Shown here: piece by piece, positions 1 through 5,528 of the stretch
How the letters are laid out: each line of letters starts with the position of its first letter
Numbering within the stretch: the stretch's first letter is position 1
Source: an uncultured Porphyromonadaceae bacterium
GTDB lineage: Bacteria; Bacteroidota; Bacteroidia; Bacteroidales; Muribaculaceae
Reading direction: 5' to 3'
Assembly: GCA_947175225.1 (NCBI GenBank)
Contig: CAMWLX010000117.1
Span: forward strand, 1 to 9,230
DNA: 9,230 nt
Notes under the pieces: generated by a model
What the model saw: only the letters and a program-made list of their open reading frames with translations
What the model was told of the DNA's origin: nothing
Database searches by the model: none
Translations under genes and position numbers: made by a program

Positions 1-52
1 TCAAGCTGCCGATTCAATTTTTTATAGCGGTCCTTATCCTGAACTCGCGTTA

Positions 53-64
53 TTAGTATACTAA
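53..64. repeat. 12-bp perfect palindrome TTAGTATACTAA
   Basis: TTAGTATACTAA reads identically on both strands. It lies just before the half-site array upstream of the recombinase gene and contains a TAA that closes a short plus-strand open frame entering from the window edge (2-64). It could be an operator or a chance AT-rich palindrome; nothing else supports a role. Confidence 0.3.
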
Positions 65-78
65 AAAATGTTCATTTT

Positions 79-176
79 GTGTATTCAAACAAAGAGTGTA
101 TTCAAATAAATCTGGAAAGACGTTTGAATACACTTGATTTCTGTACTCAGAAAAATCTAAGATTATTTTGGATACA
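79..176. repeat. Cluster of TGTATTCAAA-type half-sites upstream of the recombinase
   Basis: GTGTATTCAAAC at 79-90 is repeated as GTGTATTCAAA at 96-106 in the same orientation and as the exact reverse complement GTTTGAATACAC at 122-133. Two weaker copies follow: TGTACTCAGAA (142-152, same orientation) and the reverse complement of TGTATCCAAAA (166-176). Copies 2 and 3 form an inverted pair spanning about 36 bp with a 14-bp spacer. Copies 4 and 5 form a second inverted pair spanning 35 bp with a 13-bp spacer. Serine resolvases act at res sites built from inverted half-sites of about 12 bp, often directly upstream of the resolvase gene, so a recombination or autoregulatory site for the adjacent recombinase is the simplest reading. 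That role is inferred. A binding site for another regulator is the alternative. Confidence 0.5.
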
Positions 177-239
177 TTAGGTAAAAACATTCTTGATATA
201 CTATGATTATATTTATCTTCGAGAAAAAATAAGAAGAAA

Positions 240-872
240 ATGAAGAAGGTAGTAATCTATGCGCGAGTATCATCAGTTGGCGACAGACAGTCTACGGAAC
301 GTCAAGTAAGAGATCTGAAAGAATATGCCGACAGGAACAATTTTGACGTAATCTATACCTTTACAGAACATATCAGTGGTGCGAAGCGAAATGATGAGCG
401 ACCGGTTCTTACCGATTGTCTCAGTTATTGCGCGAATAATACAGTTGATTGCATATTGGTGTCTGAACTGTCACGTTTGGGAAGGAATGTTGATGAAGTG
501 CTTGCATCTGTTAGGTGGTGTAAAGAGCGCAATCTTAATATATTCATCCAGAAAGAAAACTTGAGTCTGTTCCAGTCTGATGGTTCCAAGAATCCGTTTC
601 TCAATATCTTCATCAGTGTGCTTGGGACATGCGCTGAGATGGAGCGAGAGAATATTCAACATCGTTTACAATCCGGTAGAAAGAACTATATAGCGAAAGG
701 AGGAAAGGTGGGTCGCAAAGAGGGGAGCGTTAAGACACTGGAGCAAAAAGAAGATGAATACCGCACTGTGCTACGTGAACTTCGTCGGGGAACCTCTGTA
801 CGTCGTACTGCCAAGCTATGTGATGTATCTGTCAGCACTGTCGCTCGTTTGAAAAAGGAATTCGGATTATAG
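240..872 (+). CDS. Small serine recombinase (resolvase/invertase family)
   Basis: This 210-aa protein has the full architecture of a small serine recombinase. These enzymes cut and rejoin DNA at paired sites through a covalent 5'-phosphoserine intermediate. The N-terminal strand carries YARVSS with the presumed nucleophile Ser11 and Arg9. SRLGR at residues 78-82 supplies the conserved active-site arginines. EMEREN at 133-138 starts the long dimerisation helix. Residues about 183-210 (RRGTSVRRTAKLCDVSVSTVARL) form a Hin-like helix-turn-helix DNA-binding end. Length is normal for invertases and resolvases (about 180-210 aa) and all key residues are present, so it is probably active. The start is the first ATG, preceded by an A/G-rich tract (aagaagaaaa) rather than a canonical Shine-Dalgarno. 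Half-site-like repeats lie 64-161 bp upstream. No invertible segment flanked by those repeats is visible here, so resolvase versus invertase cannot be decided. Confidence 0.93.
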   Translation: MKKVVIYARVSSVGDRQSTERQVRDLKEYADRNNFDVIYTFTEHISGAKRNDERPVLTDCLSYCANNTVDCILVSELSRLGRNVDEVLASVRWCKERNLNIFIQKENLSLFQSDGSKNPFLNIFISVLGTCAEMERENIQHRLQSGRKNYIAKGGKVGRKEGSVKTLEQKEDEYRTVLRELRRGTSVRRTAKLCDVSVSTVARLKKEFGL

Positions 873-928
873 TTACTTTATATAGTTCATTAAACCATTA
901 CGTTTGATTGTACCATATATATCGCACC

Positions 929-942
929 CATTTAGTCCGTTT
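929..942 (+). repeat. 14-bp direct repeat, copy 1 (CATTTAGTCCGTTT)
   Basis: CATTTAGTCCGTTT occurs here and again exactly at 4308-4321. Both copies lie in noncoding DNA. This copy is followed 8 nt later by the palindrome ATCGCGAT (950-957). It sits 57 bp downstream of the recombinase stop codon. The pair could bracket a mobile or rearranged block, or be chance similarity. Confidence 0.35.
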
Positions 943-1121
943 TGTTTCTATCGCGATTTGTTCATAGATTAGACTTGCTGCTTTATACGAGTATATATTT
1001 ATATAGAAAGTTGATAGGTGAAATTGAGGATCATCTATAGGACTTATCAGTCATGATCAATAATTGACGTGTGTACATGATTTTCTATCTATATGATACT
1101 ATTGCATTGGAGATAAATCAG

Positions 1122-1129
1122 TAACTTTG
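1122..1129 (+). promoter_or_regulatory. Bacteroidetes-type -7 box (TAACTTTG) for the kinase gene
   Basis: TAACTTTGC matches the Bacteroidetes sigma-ABfr -7 consensus TAnnTTTG. A TTG at 1102-1104 lies 17 bp upstream, slightly closer than the usual 19-21 bp spacing for the -33 element. The box ends only 4 nt before the ATG at 1134, so transcription should begin at or just inside the start codon. The rest of the 873-1121 gap is AT-rich and holds the 14-bp repeat but no gene I can support. Confidence 0.6.
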
Positions 1130-1133
1130 CAAT

Positions 1134-2441
1134 ATGTTGAATGAGGATAATATAACATCTGATTATGGCGACATTAAGGAATCTGATTCCGGGTCGATAA
1201 ACTTCTCGCGAGCTACAAAGCTTGAACGGAGCGGATCGACGTGTGATGCCTATATCACCCGCATACAGAATAAGACTCTATTTGTAAAGCGTCTTAAAGC
1301 GGAACTCCGGACTTCTCCACGAGTGCGTGTTGCTTTTCAAAAGGAGTATGAACTTGGGATCAATCTTGTTCATCCGGCATTACCTGTATATCGTTCTCAT
1401 GGTGACGATTATATCGTGATGGATTACGTGGACGGCACTACGCTTGCCGATATGATAGCTAATCACGACCAGTGGTTGATGAATCCGGAGAATATACGTG
1501 GAATGTTGCGCCAGTTGGTTGATGTTGTGGGCTATATGCATCGTAAAAATGTGCTCCACAGCGACATCAAGCCCGATAACGTGATGATCACTTACGGCAC
1601 GCGCAACACTATGCTCATCGACCTTGACAAAGCATATACCTTCACCCACAACGATACTGCCGGAGCCCCCGGCAAATATGGCTTGGAAGGCGATGACCAC
1701 GGTAATCCCGCGATAGATTATAACGGCATCGCCGGCATAGTAGACAGCCTCACCGCCGCCGGCTTCCCCACCATGTCGTTCCGTCGCTTCCTGCGCTTGT
1801 GCAAGAAGCCGGGGATTACATCAGACAAGTTGCTTAAGACGCTTGAACAGCGACGTTTGACTCGACTCATTATTTTCATGGTTGCATTGTTGCTTGTTGC
1901 GGGAGTAATAGCTGTTGTCCTGTTGTCGCGCCATGATAATACGACGGTGATGCCCACCGAGGTGAACGTCGTGTCGGCTACGACTGACAGTATTTCTGCT
2001 CCTGCTGACGACATCAGTGAGACTAAGACTGACGTGATTGAGCTACCAGCTGTCAAGCAGGAGAATTATGAGTCGATAATCAATCGGGAAATGGAGGGGT
2101 ATTTTAAGTCTGTGGAGGATAAAATTCATGAAGTTGAGGCGCTTCTGGCATCCGGCACAGCAACCTACAGCGAACTGCTTGATGCGCAATATGCAATAAC
2201 GGAGGTTGGTAGTATTGCGTTGCAGACAGCCTACAAGATGTACGAAGCCCGTTTCTCAGATATTCCATCCGGCAAGGTGGATCTTGCGGTTGCCACTTGT
2301 GCTCCAACCAGTAAGATATTGAAACGGCAGAGCGAAATATCAGAACGGATTTTATTGGAGATTATGCTACAGCGTCCCGAAACCTACAACACTCCCGAAG
2401 ATAGTGTCATGATGCTGGAATTAATGCAAAAATATAAATAA
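1134..2441 (+). CDS. Membrane-anchored Ser/Thr protein kinase-like protein
   Basis: This 435-aa protein has an N-terminal Hanks-type kinase domain (about 26-235), one transmembrane helix (about 244-264) and a C-terminal region of about 170 residues predicted to be outside the cytoplasm. Kinase motifs are recognisable. A degenerate glycine loop lies near 33-36. FVKRLK places the ATP-anchoring lysine at K52, with E71 as the likely alpha-C partner. The catalytic loop is HSDIKPDN (D144, K146, N149), and LIDLD at 161-165 replaces DFG. The HRD arginine is Ser143, so this is a non-RD kinase. No clear APE motif follows and the C-lobe is short, so activity is likely but not certain. The outer region (268-435) starts Thr/Ser/Asp-rich and then becomes helical; I recognise no known sensor domain. 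The first ATG is used because the next internal Met is only at residue 96, inside the kinase fold. The gene is monocistronic and convergent with the next cluster, with 7 bp between stops. Confidence 0.85.
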   Translation: MLNEDNITSDYGDIKESDSGSINFSRATKLERSGSTCDAYITRIQNKTLFVKRLKAELRTSPRVRVAFQKEYELGINLVHPALPVYRSHGDDYIVMDYVDGTTLADMIANHDQWLMNPENIRGMLRQLVDVVGYMHRKNVLHSDIKPDNVMITYGTRNTMLIDLDKAYTFTHNDTAGAPGKYGLEGDDHGNPAIDYNGIAGIVDSLTAAGFPTMSFRRFLRLCKKPGITSDKLLKTLEQRRLTRLIIFMVALLLVAGVIAVVLLSRHDNTTVMPTEVNVVSATTDSISAPADDISETKTDVIELPAVKQENYESIINREMEGYFKSVEDKIHEVEALLASGTATYSELLDAQYAITEVGSIALQTAYKMYEARFSDIPSGKVDLAVATCAPTSKILKRQSEISERILLEIMLQRPETYNTPEDSVMMLELMQKYK

Positions 2442-2455
2442 TGTAGCATTAATGC
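2420..2455. other. Inverted repeat spanning convergent gene ends
   Basis: ATTAATGC (2420-2427) is repeated as GCATTAAT (2446-2453), so an 8-bp stem with an 18-nt loop spans the convergent stop codons of the kinase gene and the hydrolase remnant. The stem is AT-rich and lacks a clean T-tract, so it is only a weak candidate for a shared bidirectional terminator. No better terminator is visible between these genes. Confidence 0.25.
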
Positions 2456-3030
2456 GAAAGGCTTTCATCGCAGTCAATCATCTGCCAGATTTCAGGGACG
2501 ATGATTTTAGTCATGGTTGCCGGGTCGAGGCGATGAGCACCGTCGAAGAAATCGCAACGGGTGTAGTGGCTAAGATATTCGTCGCGGCAGTTTACGGTCG
2601 TGTCACGTAGTCCGAAGAAGGCCTTGACCATATCGTCTGTGTCGGGCATGCCGTTGAAGATGCCATAATCGGGGTCAAACTGGTGCGCCTCCACATCTTC
2701 AACTGCGGCACAGAGTTCCTCGGTTATAGTGTATGACTGCACACCGTCAAGTCGCGGTAGATGAAACGGCATTGTTTTGCCGAAATTGGGGCGTAGAATC
2801 ACCTCTGACGTGTGAAACGACGGGTTGACAAGGATCCGCCTCCACCCGTGCATCATCTGTGCATAGAATGCGCCCATCGAAGTGCCTACGATGATATCGT
2901 CAGGCGCGAGTTGCTTCGCTACCTCTTTAAGCATTGCGAGCGCATCATGTGAGTTAACGGGAATATCCGGCGCGATAACTTCCATTTCAGGAAGCAACTT
3001 CTGAATAAGCCGGGCGGTGGCCGACTGGCC
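2449..3030 (-). pseudogene. YqiA-like alpha/beta-hydrolase, N-terminus missing
   Basis: The reading frame resembles the YqiA/YcfP (UPF0227) group of small esterases. It reads GQSATARLIQKLLPEMEV, then APDIPV, a nucleophile elbow GTSMG, a late acidic stretch (PDTDD) and a final catalytic histidine in DGAHRLD. Nucleophile, acid and histidine are therefore present in order. What is missing is the start: family members normally begin with a first strand and oxyanion motif of the YLHGFGSSG type directly before GQS. Here the frame is closed by a TAA at 3033-3031, immediately before GQS. No ATG precedes the conserved part; the only in-frame start is TTG at 2997. The start appears to have been removed by a deletion that joined this gene to the upstream DprA-like fragment. 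It is probably non-functional. An unusual truncated start is the alternative. Confidence 0.7.
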
Positions 3031-3263
3031 TTAAGCCTTGCCGGAAAGTCTTCATCCTGACAGGAATATGATACGATGCTGAGTCGCTCCTGACGGTCAA
3101 GAATAGAGTTGGCCCGGTCGATAAATTCAGAGTATTCCTCCTCATGGTCAGCATACAGTCGATCAAACGCCTTCAGATCAGTGTGCATTATTTCAGGCGT
3201 TGACATCCCTGCCATCTGCAGGCACATCACTTCATCTATGTTGAGTCTGTCTTCCGGTTTCAT
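2919..3263 (-). pseudogene. N-terminal fragment of a DprA-like (Smf/SLOG) gene
   Basis: Only the first 79 residues (3263-3027) look like authentic protein. They are a helical N-terminal region (NIDEVMCLQMAGMSTPEI) followed by a strand and loop, SIVSY...DEDFPARLKA. This resembles the segment of DprA proteins just before the Rossmann-like DNA-binding domain, where a D-x-D/Y-P-x-x-L motif is typical. After Ala79 the frame runs for about 35 residues through sequence that belongs, in another frame, to the hydrolase. That tail (PPPGLFRSCFLKW and on) is out-of-frame noise. The whole SLOG domain that would bind single-stranded DNA is absent. The ATG overlaps the upstream gene's stop as ATGA, indicating former translational coupling. 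The DprA assignment rests on a short segment and is moderate. Confidence 0.5.
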
Positions 3264-3793
3264 TGTGTTATGATTATTGAAATGTTCAACGCATCAATAG
3301 GTAACGTATCATTATACTGTACTGCCCAGTATGATTGGCTCAGACGGTCACGTAAGCCTCTGAGTTTATGCATAGTTATCAAAGGCTTCTCCGGATTGCA
3401 AGTGAAGATGAGCGTTGTCGCTTTGACATGGGCGTATTCACCTATCTCGCTGTCTATCTGAGCTATAATATCCTGCGGTGTGAATTCTTCATCAAGATTC
3501 ATCATTATATCTTTCAGCACAACCGTTTCGGCGTCTGCCAACTGATGTTCCAGCTCGCGCAATCCGAAGTTTATCGGCCCTTGATCCTCAAGCAGCTGCC
3601 TGACTTTCGCTGCATCATTGCCGAATCGCGCCAACAGAGCATCCTCGGCATATGGCGGCACATCTGTGATATCACTCCAGTCAGTGATATTCAAATCAGG
3701 GATTTCTACTTTATCCCAGTTGATAATGCCATCGGCATCAGTATTCTCAGCGATTAAGTCTTTGAATGATTTATCGTTCATAATCTTCATCAT
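3260..3793 (-). CDS. Uncharacterised acidic protein with FtsZ C-terminal-domain-like end
   Basis: This 177-aa soluble protein has no signal peptide or membrane segment, and I do not recognise it as a whole. The first 60 residues are acidic, with D/W-rich loops (NWDKVEIPDLNITDW). Residues 61-120 look helical. The last 53 residues show beta-alpha-beta-beta character: ATTLIFTCNPEKPL, then TMHKLRGLRDRL, then WAVQYNDTL, then ALNISIIIT. This order resembles the C-terminal domain of FtsZ, where a strand with an E-K-P-L-type turn and a helix precede W-G-x-x-x-D-D-x-L-G and a final V-x-x-x-I-x-A-T strand. No GTPase half (GGGTGTG) is present, so it cannot be FtsZ. Two ATGs are adjacent (3793 and 3790) and either could start it. 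Its stop overlaps the next ATG, so the two genes were one operon. The fold assignment is tentative. Confidence 0.75.
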   Translation of the reverse strand: MMKIMNDKSFKDLIAENTDADGIINWDKVEIPDLNITDWSDITDVPPYAEDALLARFGNDAAKVRQLLEDQGPINFGLRELEHQLADAETVVLKDIMMNLDEEFTPQDIIAQIDSEIGEYAHVKATTLIFTCNPEKPLITMHKLRGLRDRLSQSYWAVQYNDTLPIDALNISIIITQ

Positions 3794-3902
3794 AGTGTAA
3801 ACAAAAATTAGGTGGATAATGAATCCATGTCACGACTATTATGACAGCTTCATTAAAAATGCAGATATAGGAGTTATTATTTTAATGCAAAAAATATTGA
3901 AT

Positions 3903-3923
3903 ATGTGTCAAATTTTGATACAT
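3903..3923. promoter_or_regulatory. Near-perfect 21-bp palindrome, operator candidate
   Basis: The left arm ATGTGTCAAA and right arm TTTGATACAT are inverted around a central T, with one mismatch. It lies in the AT-rich gap 3794-4011, about 110 bp upstream of the 177-aa protein gene on the minus strand. The shape fits a dimeric repressor site better than a terminator because there is almost no loop and no T-tract. A TAATTTTTG stretch just upstream of 3793 is one base longer than the -7 consensus, so the promoter there is uncertain. Confidence 0.3.
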
Positions 3924-4011
3924 CTATGCTAAAATATCCTATACTACAATAGCTAATACAATAACAATTGCCACAAAATGACATAATCTAATAGTTTTCA
4001 TATTATTGTGT

Positions 4012-4260
4012 TTAGAATTTAAGCCATATAAGCAGCCACGTAAACAGAATGATGCTAAGTATAACACCTACAGATACAAGTCGATCAATGCGTTGATTCC
4101 TTGCGATCTCAGCATCTTGCCTGCGTGCGAACTCCAGCATATACCTCTGAGTGAAAACATCCCTATTGTCTCTGGTATCGCCTAAATCATCATCTGTTGG
4201 ATCGTAGATAATTATACCGTCCTTATCTCGCATTATTAAATCTTCACGATCTTTTTTCAT
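4012..4260 (-). CDS. Small C-terminally anchored membrane protein, function unknown
   Basis: This 82-aa protein starts at the ATG at 4260. Its first 60 residues are very rich in charged residues, especially Asp and Arg (DPTDDDLGDTRDNRD, then FARRQDAEIARNQRIDR), and are likely cytoplasmic. A single hydrophobic helix (about 61-80, VSVGVILSIILFTWLLIWL) ends two residues from the C-terminus, giving a tail-anchored layout. An open frame extends five codons further up to a TTG at 4275, but that TTG is part of a TATATTTG -7 box, so the longer start is rejected. An in-frame ATG nine codons downstream (MRDKDG) is an alternative. I recognise no family. It is monocistronic, with AT-rich gaps on both sides. 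Confidence 0.7.
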   Translation of the reverse strand: MKKDREDLIMRDKDGIIIYDPTDDDLGDTRDNRDVFTQRYMLEFARRQDAEIARNQRIDRLVSVGVILSIILFTWLLIWLKF

Positions 4261-4272
4261 ATCTTTTTGCGA

Positions 4273-4280
4273 CAAATATA
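4273..4280 (-). promoter_or_regulatory. Bacteroidetes-type -7 box (TATATTTG) for the small membrane protein
   Basis: On the minus strand TATATTTG matches TAnnTTTG exactly and ends 12 nt before the ATG at 4260. Initiation about 5-7 nt downstream would give a leader of only about 6-8 nt. No TTTG is found at the usual -33 spacing, so only the -7 element is supported. Its position decides the gene start. Confidence 0.55.
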
Positions 4281-4555
4281 CTCTGATTATCCCTCAATCC
4301 GACCGTTCATTTAGTCCGTTTATCGATAATACCATTATTGTGAAAGTGCTCGACTATGATTTACAAATTGCATCACCTTGTCAAAAGTATGTGGTTATAC
4401 TTTATGAATCTTATACCAATACTCGTTTTGTAAACTATAAGCATATGCATCTATATTGTGAATCTAATCCCAAATAGCGACAAGAACCATAGCAACCATA
4501 CTTTGGAGTGAGAATATATGGACGATTATAAAAGAAACGTCTAAAGTAATAACGT
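4281..4555. other. AT-rich gene-free gap
   Basis: I find no gene here on either strand; open frames are only a few codons long. It holds the second copy of the 14-bp repeat, directly followed by the palindrome TTATCGATAA (4320-4329), and GCATATGC near 4440. No tRNA or riboswitch fold is recognisable. It separates the terminator of the surface operon from the promoter of the small membrane protein. Confidence 0.6.
4308..4321 (+). repeat. 14-bp direct repeat, copy 2 (CATTTAGTCCGTTT)
   Basis: This is an exact copy of 929-942 in the same orientation, 3379 bp away, also noncoding. It is immediately followed by the palindrome TTATCGATAA. The two copies bracket the kinase gene, the broken cluster and the small membrane protein gene. 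Confidence 0.35.
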
Positions 4556-4599
4556 AAAAAGAGAGGTTGCACCAAAATTCAAATTTTGGTGCAACCTCT
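4556..4599 (-). terminator. Strong rho-independent terminator of the surface-protein operon
   Basis: Arms 4562-4579 (AGAGGTTGCACCAAAATT) and 4582-4599 are perfect 18-bp reverse complements. Read on the minus strand, the hairpin is followed by CTTTTT (4561-4556). It begins 24 nt after the stop codon of the outer-membrane protein gene. The stem is GC-richer at its base and AT-rich at the tip, so the real loop is probably larger than 2 nt. A plus-strand reading has only a short T-run, so it serves mainly the minus strand. Confidence 0.9.
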
Positions 4600-4622
4600 T
4601 TGGTTTTGAACGGGTACGATAA

Positions 4623-5525
4623 TCAGAACCGATATATCAGCCCGATACAAAGAGAGAATCGGTTTAGCTTTGACGAACTTAAATAGTCTGTCATCGATTT
4701 CACTTGCTGTCCGTTTTCGACTATGTAATTTACCGGTGCTGATTCATGTGTAATGTTCTGGCCGGTGTATTGTCCCTTGAAAATATTGGTGATACCACGG
4801 TTATATCTGAACGACAGATCTGCAGCAAGATACTTATAGATGCGGAACTCAGCACCTACACCAACGAGAACAGATGTTGAGAAAACGTTGCATGCCGGTT
4901 CGCCATATTTGGCATACGCCAGATTAGTGGTTCCGAAATCATTAAGATATGATTCGTTGATAAGAAGATTATCGTATTGAGGATATACGCCATAGCTATA
5001 AGCCTCACCTGAGACTTCGCTAAGTTTTGCAGATGTCTTAAATCCTAAGCGCACGCCCAGGTCTGCATGTACGCCCAACCATTCGTTGCATCTATAGGCA
5101 TAGGCTAAATATACCGGTATTGTGATCCTTCCAGATGTTACTTTCTGATGCATCCGACTTATTTCATAAAACCGTCGATAGGGATCTCCGTCCACGTCCG
5201 CGGAAGCCGGTGCTTCATAGTTGTAATCTAATGAGCCGAGGTCTGATTTTACAGATGTCGGACTGTAAGCCACGCCGATATTTGCTTCCAGACTGTGGTT
5301 CTGTTTTTTCCAGAACGTCCACCCGAAATCAACGCCATAGTCTCCGGATGTGGCTTTCGTTGATGATGAACCGATAGTGGAGGATGTGGAAATGGAATTG
5401 CCAAGTCCGATTTCGGCACTTGCCTTTATAGCGAACTTTTCGCTTTCAGTACTTTGTGCTGCAGCTTGCGGCGACATAGCACAGCAAGCCACTGCAATCA
5501 GTGATAATATTATTGATTTCTTCAT
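4623..5525 (-). CDS. Outer-membrane beta-barrel protein (porin-like family)
   Basis: This 300-aa protein begins with a clear export signal (MKKSIILSLIAVACCAMS, cleavage likely after AAA at 21-23). It then shows alternating hydrophobic/polar strands typical of small outer-membrane barrels: FAIKASAEIGLG, GDYGVDFGWTFW, HSLEANIGVAY, ITIPVYLAYAY, WLGVHADLGVRLGF, TSVLVGVGAEFRIYKY and LAADLSFRYN. It ends in FSLCIGLIYRF, with the terminal Phe expected for insertion by the BAM machinery. Two cysteines in the signal region (14-15) do not make a good lipobox, so a lipoprotein is less likely. It starts 3 nt after the stop of the BIG2 giant, with no own promoter or obvious ribosome site, so it is probably translated by coupling. 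A structural partner or anchor for that protein is plausible, but only from gene order. Substrate or ligand is unknown. Confidence 0.85.
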   Translation of the reverse strand: MKKSIILSLIAVACCAMSPQAAAQSTESEKFAIKASAEIGLGNSISTSSTIGSSSTKATSGDYGVDFGWTFWKKQNHSLEANIGVAYSPTSVKSDLGSLDYNYEAPASADVDGDPYRRFYEISRMHQKVTSGRITIPVYLAYAYRCNEWLGVHADLGVRLGFKTSAKLSEVSGEAYSYGVYPQYDNLLINESYLNDFGTTNLAYAKYGEPACNVFSTSVLVGVGAEFRIYKYLAADLSFRYNRGITNIFKGQYTGQNITHESAPVNYIVENGQQVKSMTDYLSSSKLNRFSLCIGLIYRF

Positions 5526-5528
5526 TAT

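Noticed and set aside
1..64. Short open frames at the left edge: plus strand ending QAADSIFYSGPYPELALLVY at 2-64, and minus strand RVQDKDRYKKLNRQL
   Set aside because: Too short to support. The minus frame has no start codon in the window, and the plus frame could be chance; it might be the tail of an upstream gene, but this cannot be decided.
208..217. TATATTTATC upstream of the recombinase as its -7 box
   Set aside because: It lacks the conserved G of TAnnTTTG and no -33 TTTG is at a suitable distance; it may still be the promoter but is not supported.
240..1133. Recombinase controlling an invertible promoter for the kinase gene
   Set aside because: I found no inverted repeats flanking the 873-1133 promoter region that match the half-sites near 79-176.
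3270..3800. Plus-strand open frames opposite the 177-aa gene
   Set aside because: They have no ribosome site or recognisable domain, and the minus strand frame has coherent secondary structure and an ATGA coupling.
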